Shown piece after piece: positions 60,024 to 64,000 of a stretch of 64,000 nucleotides of DNA. The number at the start of each line of letters is the position of its first letter. Position 1 is the first letter of the stretch. The translations under genes and the position numbers were made by a program. This DNA is from Hyphococcus sp. (GTDB taxonomy: Bacteria; Pseudomonadota; Alphaproteobacteria; Caulobacterales; Parvularculaceae). Below the pieces are notes generated by a model. The model was not told the DNA's origin and did no database searches. It was given only the letters and a program-made list of their open reading frames with translations. The DNA lies in contig JANQJK010000026.1 of the NCBI GenBank assembly GCA_028281665.1, positions 124,001 to 188,000 on the forward strand. Direction: 5' to 3'.

Positions 60024-62267
60024 ATGAAAATGTCGATCAAGAAGTGTCTATTGATGAATTGCGGTGCTGCAATCGCGCTGTCAGCGATACCGGCGGCTTA
60101 TGCGCAGGCCGATACTATTGTCGTGACGGCGAGGAAGAAAGAAGAAAACCTTCAGCAAACGCCATTATCGATAATAGCGTTGCCAGCGGGAGAGTTGGAA
60201 AAACAGAACATTTCTGATCTGTCCGGCCTGAATGAGCGCACTCCCAATGTTTTTCTGGGTGCGGGCGGCGGTTTCGGATCAAGCAATGCGGCTTTTTATG
60301 TCCGCGGGATCGGCGCCGATCGAAATGCGATTAATCAAGAAGCAGCTGTCGCGGTCTATGTTGACGATGTATATTACAGCCGCAGCGACGGCGCATTGTT
60401 TAACATTCTCGATGTTGAGCAAATTGAGATTACGCGTGGCCCCCAAGGAACGCTGTACGGCCGGAACGCAACTGCGGGATCCATCCGATACATCACAAGA
60501 GAGCCTGATTTGGAAAGTTTCAGCGCTCAACTTGACGTTACGGGCGGTTCTTTCGCGCGGATCGATGCGAGGGGAATTGTAAACCTTCCGCTTTCTGAGC
60601 AGTTCGCGATTCGAGTGACAGCCGCTACATTAAACCAGAACGGTTACGTTACGAACGCGCTCGGCCAGGATTTGGGAGATGTTTCGACACAGATTGTGAG
60701 GGGGCAGGCCTTGTGGTCACCAAGCGACCGCTTGAGGGTCTTGGGCGTCTTTGACTATACCCGTACTGACAACAATGGAAGCGCTACGTCCCTCACGGGG
60801 TACGATGGTACTCAATTGTTTCCGATCTTGGCCGCGGGCGCAGGTTTTGATACCGATCCGAACTTTGTCGGAAGCACCACACGCAGCGCTTCCGTTCTCG
60901 ATTCATTTTATCAATCAGACAATGTAAGCGGTAGTCTTACGCTAGATTATGACCTCAATGATTCACTTTCTTTCAAATCGGTGACCGCATATCGCGATAT
61001 CGGCATCGAGGCGAACTACGACTTTGATACCGCCGCTGGCGCGCTTCTGGAAAACCGGGACGTAACAAGAAATATCAAGGCCTTTTCCCAAGAACTCCAG
61101 CTTGGCGGAACAATTGGCGAGCGATTGGATTGGATCGGCGGGTTTTTCTATTATGATGAAGAGTCGGATGATCGTCGCTTTGTGGCTTTTGCCGGCGATC
61201 CCACTGCGCCGGGTGGCACGATCCGATCCAATCCGTTCCATGGGATTGAAAGCATCTCTTTCTTCGGACAATCAACGCTGAACGTTACAGACCGTTTCTC
61301 GATCACTGGCGGTCTTCGCTGGAACCGTGACAAAAAATCAATTATTGCCACCGAGCTTGCTCAAGATGGCACGCCGCTTACTTTTCTCCCTACAGATGTG
61401 AACGGCAATAGCGGGCCGCTGATCATTTCAGCAGAGGATACTTACAAAGCATTGAGTGGACGCGTCAGTCTCGAGTACGACCTTTCTGACACTGTGTTTG
61501 CATTCGCTTCGTACGCTCGTGGTTTCAGGGCCGGCGCTCTAAACGACCGGCCGCGCGCCAACTTTGATGTTGCGACGCAAATGGACCCATCTGTAAACTA
61601 TGGGATCAATTCGGTTGATCCTGAAAAACTGGACACCTATGAGGTGGGATTCAGGAGCGTGCTGGCGGACAATCGCGTGCGGTTCAACGCGACCTTCTTC
61701 TATCAAGAGTTGAAAGACTTCCAAGTCGCTAATCAAGTTGGCAGCATTACCTTGTTGGAGAATGCGGCGGCGGCCGAGGCGTATGGTATTGAAACGGAAA
61801 TTGATTTGTTTCTGTCAGAGGACCTGTCAATAGATTTTACGGGCGCTTGGCTCGAAACGGAGATAACAGAAGCAGATCCAGGCACTCCGTTTACTGTCGG
61901 AAACGGCTTGGGAAACTCACCTGAGTTCAGCTTTAGCGTCGGCGGCAACTATGAATTTGATATTGGACAGGGAAATGTTATAAGTCGTCTAGATTATTCG
62001 TATCAAGATGATTTTTTTTCTAATCCAGCGAATGATTTGAGGTTTCAGTTGCCAGGCTACGGCCTGCTAAGTGCAAACGTTAGGTACACCGCGCCGAGTG
62101 GCCGTTGGTCGATAGCTGCTTATGGCAAGAATCTGACTGACAAGGAATATTTTTCACAGGCGCTAAACTTCACCGACATTGTGTTAGGATTTGCGCAGGG
62201 AACGCCTGGGCGGGGAATCGAAGGCGGCGCCACGCTTACAATAAAGTTTGGTGATACTTCAGACTAG
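60024..62267 (+). CDS. TonB-dependent receptor of the catabolic/accessory cluster
   Basis: 747 residues. A signal peptide ending AYAQA, then DTIVVTARK, a plug domain (LNERTPNVFLGAGGG, RGIGADRNAINQEAAVAVYV, ITRGPQGTLYGRNATAGSIR) and a barrel ending FGDTSD. It imports large or scarce substrates across the outer membrane. Loops lack the Glu/His clusters of the receptor at 23171, so a metal is unlikely; an organic substrate is suggested by the neighbours. Start at 60024 has GGAGG upstream. A weak terminator lies before the hydrolase. Confidence 0.9.
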   Translation: MKMSIKKCLLMNCGAAIALSAIPAAYAQADTIVVTARKKEENLQQTPLSIIALPAGELEKQNISDLSGLNERTPNVFLGAGGGFGSSNAAFYVRGIGADRNAINQEAAVAVYVDDVYYSRSDGALFNILDVEQIEITRGPQGTLYGRNATAGSIRYITREPDLESFSAQLDVTGGSFARIDARGIVNLPLSEQFAIRVTAATLNQNGYVTNALGQDLGDVSTQIVRGQALWSPSDRLRVLGVFDYTRTDNNGSATSLTGYDGTQLFPILAAGAGFDTDPNFVGSTTRSASVLDSFYQSDNVSGSLTLDYDLNDSLSFKSVTAYRDIGIEANYDFDTAAGALLENRDVTRNIKAFSQELQLGGTIGERLDWIGGFFYYDEESDDRRFVAFAGDPTAPGGTIRSNPFHGIESISFFGQSTLNVTDRFSITGGLRWNRDKKSIIATELAQDGTPLTFLPTDVNGNSGPLIISAEDTYKALSGRVSLEYDLSDTVFAFASYARGFRAGALNDRPRANFDVATQMDPSVNYGINSVDPEKLDTYEVGFRSVLADNRVRFNATFFYQELKDFQVANQVGSITLLENAAAAEAYGIETEIDLFLSEDLSIDFTGAWLETEITEADPGTPFTVGNGLGNSPEFSFSVGGNYEFDIGQGNVISRLDYSYQDDFFSNPANDLRFQLPGYGLLSANVRYTAPSGRWSIAAYGKNLTDKEYFSQALNFTDIVLGFAQGTPGRGIEGGATLTIKFGDTSD

Positions 62268-62285
62268 CAAATGACGCACTATTAG

Positions 62286-62328
62286 GCGAAATCGGCAATT
62301 TCCTCCCGGCGCCAATTTCGCTTATTCT
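62286..62328 (+). terminator. Weak terminator-like hairpin after the TonB receptor
   Basis: GCGAAATCGGC (62286-62296) pairs with GCCAATTTCGC (62311-62321) with one mismatch around a 14-base loop, followed by TTATTCTT. It may attenuate rather than end transcription, because the hydrolase gene follows on the same strand. Confidence 0.4.
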
Positions 62329-62377
62329 TCGTTCAGGCATTTGAGTGAACTAACGTAAAAAAAGTGAGCTGGATCGT

Positions 62378-63319
62378 ATGCGCGCAGAGTTTAAGTTGGT
62401 TGCATTGTTGCCTATGCTCTACGGGTGCCAAACCGAATTGGCGGTGCATGATCCGAAGTCGATACCCATAGCTGATTTTTTTGCGCCAATAGATGCGCCG
62501 TACCGCGAGTTTAAGAATTCTGATAGCCATATAATAGGCGCCTATCTGTTGAACAATGAGCATAGCGACGATCTGTACGTTCTTGTTCATGGCTGGATGT
62601 GCGACGCGCGCTACTGGAATTCGCAGCTTCCGGTGCTTTCCAGTTTTGGAGACGTCGCCGCTGTTGATCTGCCGGGGCACGGTGAAGTGGTGGCTGGCTC
62701 TCGCGAGGAGTATTCTATAGATCAGTATGCAAATGATCTGAATCTTCTAATTAACTCGTTAAAAAGTAACAGCCTTGCAAACTCCGTTACGGTCATCGGA
62801 CATTCGATGGGCGGGTATGTAGGCGTTGTCGCAGCCGCTAAAGCGGAAAGCATAATTGACCATGTGGTTGTTGTTGATTCCGGAAAGTACAAGAACGCCA
62901 ACAAAAGGGGAATGACGGATGAAGAAAGCAAGGCGAGCTTAGAGGCGCTGCGATTGAACTTTCTTGAAGCAATGAAGACGGAATACCGCCAGCGATTCTT
63001 TCCGGTGAATGCAGATTATCAACTTGTCACCAATATTATTGAGGACATGGCGGAGGGCCCAAGTCAAATTGCGCTTGAGTTGGCAAATGATATGAACACA
63101 CTACCGAATGACGTAGGCCTGAAAAGCGCCCAACAAAAAGCTGCGATTAGTTTCATCAATAGCGACTATGCGCCGGTCGATGGCGTTGCAATTATCGATC
63201 GTGCGCCGAGTGCAAAATTTTATACGTTGAATGGAACGGGCCACTTCCCGATGCTCGAGGACTCATTGCAGTTCAATGAAAGCCTGATTTCGGCAATTTC
63301 TCATTTTGAGAAGGAATAG
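62378..63319 (+). CDS. Alpha/beta-hydrolase, probable lipoprotein
   Basis: 313 residues. LLPMLYGC17 gives a lipobox-like signal, so the enzyme is probably membrane-anchored outside the cytoplasm. The fold is clear: VLVHGWMCDARYW, AVDLPGHG, the nucleophile elbow G-H-S143-M-G, an Asp candidate in NSDYAPVDG and His289 in NGTGHFPML. It is an esterase or similar; substrate not readable. It follows the receptor and precedes the sulfatase on the same strand. Confidence 0.88.
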   Translation: MRAEFKLVALLPMLYGCQTELAVHDPKSIPIADFFAPIDAPYREFKNSDSHIIGAYLLNNEHSDDLYVLVHGWMCDARYWNSQLPVLSSFGDVAAVDLPGHGEVVAGSREEYSIDQYANDLNLLINSLKSNSLANSVTVIGHSMGGYVGVVAAAKAESIIDHVVVVDSGKYKNANKRGMTDEESKASLEALRLNFLEAMKTEYRQRFFPVNADYQLVTNIIEDMAEGPSQIALELANDMNTLPNDVGLKSAQQKAAISFINSDYAPVDGVAIIDRAPSAKFYTLNGTGHFPMLEDSLQFNESLISAISHFEKE

Positions 63320-63364
63320 CGAAAGAAACACAGCCTTTTGTGAGTTCGAAAAAATGGTGACCGC

Positions 63365-64000
63365 GTGAAGATTCAACGAAGAAAGGTCCTTGGCGTTGCC
63401 GCGGCCGCCCCTGTAATTGGAGCAACAAAATCGTTGGCGCGCAGACCGAAAACAAAGCGAAAACCTAATATCGTAATGATCGTCGTTGATGACATGCGTC
63501 ATGACGAGTGGAGTGGCGGCGGCCATCCTTATCTGCAAACGCCGGCATTGGATGCACTGGCGAGCAATGGGACAGTATTTGAAAACGCCTATCATGCAAC
63601 GCCATTATGTTCGCCAAATCGCGCATGCCTGCTAACAGGCCAATATGCCTCCCGGCACGGTATTATTGATAATTCGGCGAGAACCGCTGCAAGCCGGCAA
63701 TTAGATTTGATTTCTGTGCAATTACAGAAGAATGGCTATCGAACCGCCCACATTGGCAAATGGCATATGGGGAATGATCCAACGCCTCGTCCAGGTTACG
63801 ACTACTGGGTCTGTCTTCCCGGCCAAGGCAAAGCAAATAATTCGCCAATTTTCGAGAATGGAAAGATTGAGTTGTCGAAGGGGCATGTCACAGACGTTTT
63901 GACTGATAGGGCTATTCGGTTTGTCGAGAATGCAGATGAACGACCGTTTTTTTGCTATATTGGACACAAGGCAATCCATCCGGATGTGCAGCAGTTAGAC
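63365..64000 (+). CDS. Sulfatase (3' end missing)
   Basis: 212 residues up to the window edge, from a GTG at 63365. A Tat-type signal is likely (QRRKVLGVAAAAPVIGA). The metal pair D42-D43 in IVMIVVDDMRHDE and the activation motif C82-S-P-N-R86 (CxPxR) are present, so the cysteine would be turned into formylglycine. RTAHIGKWHMG is the next conserved block. Choline or aryl/carbohydrate sulfatases share these motifs; the substrate is unknown. It is 45 bases after the hydrolase stop. Confidence 0.9.
   Translation, partial: MKIQRRKVLGVAAAAPVIGATKSLARRPKTKRKPNIVMIVVDDMRHDEWSGGGHPYLQTPALDALASNGTVFENAYHATPLCSPNRACLLTGQYASRHGIIDNSARTAASRQLDLISVQLQKNGYRTAHIGKWHMGNDPTPRPGYDYWVCLPGQGKANNSPIFENGKIELSKGHVTDVLTDRAIRFVENADERPFFCYIGHKAIHPDVQQLD

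Noticed and set aside
1-64000. CRISPR array or insertion sequence
   Set aside because: No regularly spaced repeat array and no transposase gene was seen.

Overview
The window looks like the chromosome of an alphaproteobacterium, G+C-rich over most of its length. Gene content and order resemble Caulobacterales, Hyphomonadaceae or Parvularculales relatives: hisD / UPF0262 / LMW phosphatase / infA / maf / RNase E/G / yacG, comF-grxC-nitrilase-DUF1178, lysC-ptsP-HTH-ispG-prfA-prmC-DUF4167, a phasin, Flp-type pilins, and a GTTC-N7-GTTC SOS box before uvrD. This placement is inferred from gene content and was not tested with a tree.

Layout. 1-5757: end of an exopolysaccharide / exosortase locus, with a Gfo/Idh-NAD-epimerase fusion (cut by the window edge), a group 1 glycosyltransferase, an exosortase-associated amidotransferase and an exosortase fused to an EpsI domain. 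5844-16853: acetyl-CoA synthetase, a D,D-carboxypeptidase with SPOR domain, phasin, clpS-clpA, a pilin-like protein ending in 18 lysines, a DM13 protein, and a ridA-GNAT-DUF2007-HIT operon. 16988-25276: histidine / housekeeping cluster interrupted by an opposing DUF481 outer-membrane gene, then a metal-type TonB receptor with Glu/His-rich loops preceded by a small His-containing protein. 25380-45157: secA, an unusual membrane parvulin, mutT-flp, then a long housekeeping run to DUF4167. 45276-54899: aminopeptidase P, prmA, DUF5946, uvrD, YegP, a His-rich secreted protein, an M28 peptidase lipoprotein and a SIMPL lipoprotein.

55080-64000 is the accessory end. A CAU-anticodon tRNA (probably tRNA-Ile2) is followed by three GGGTCAC repeats, an internally deleted and frameshifted tyrosine integrase, and the C-terminal remnant of a DUF3363 relaxase: the scar of an integrated element. 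An apparently intact RES-Xre toxin-antitoxin pair sits directly behind it, with its promoter inside the relaxase remnant. Beyond that the DNA becomes visibly more AT-rich. It carries a marR-MFS operon divergent from a TonB receptor, lipoprotein alpha/beta-hydrolase and sulfatase cluster (sulfatase cut by the window end). The 416-bp divergent promoter region holds two 22-bp direct repeats that are good candidates for the MarR operator.

How the genes fit together: the left end makes and sorts surface polymers and proteins, the middle is core metabolism, translation and proteolysis, and the right end is a tRNA-linked accessory zone that seems to have gained an addiction module and a MarR-controlled uptake/hydrolysis locus for an unknown, possibly sulfated, substrate. 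The nearest candidates for novelty are that right-hand locus, the polylysine pilin, the RodZ-TonB hybrid and the parvulin with a long amphipathic N-terminus.
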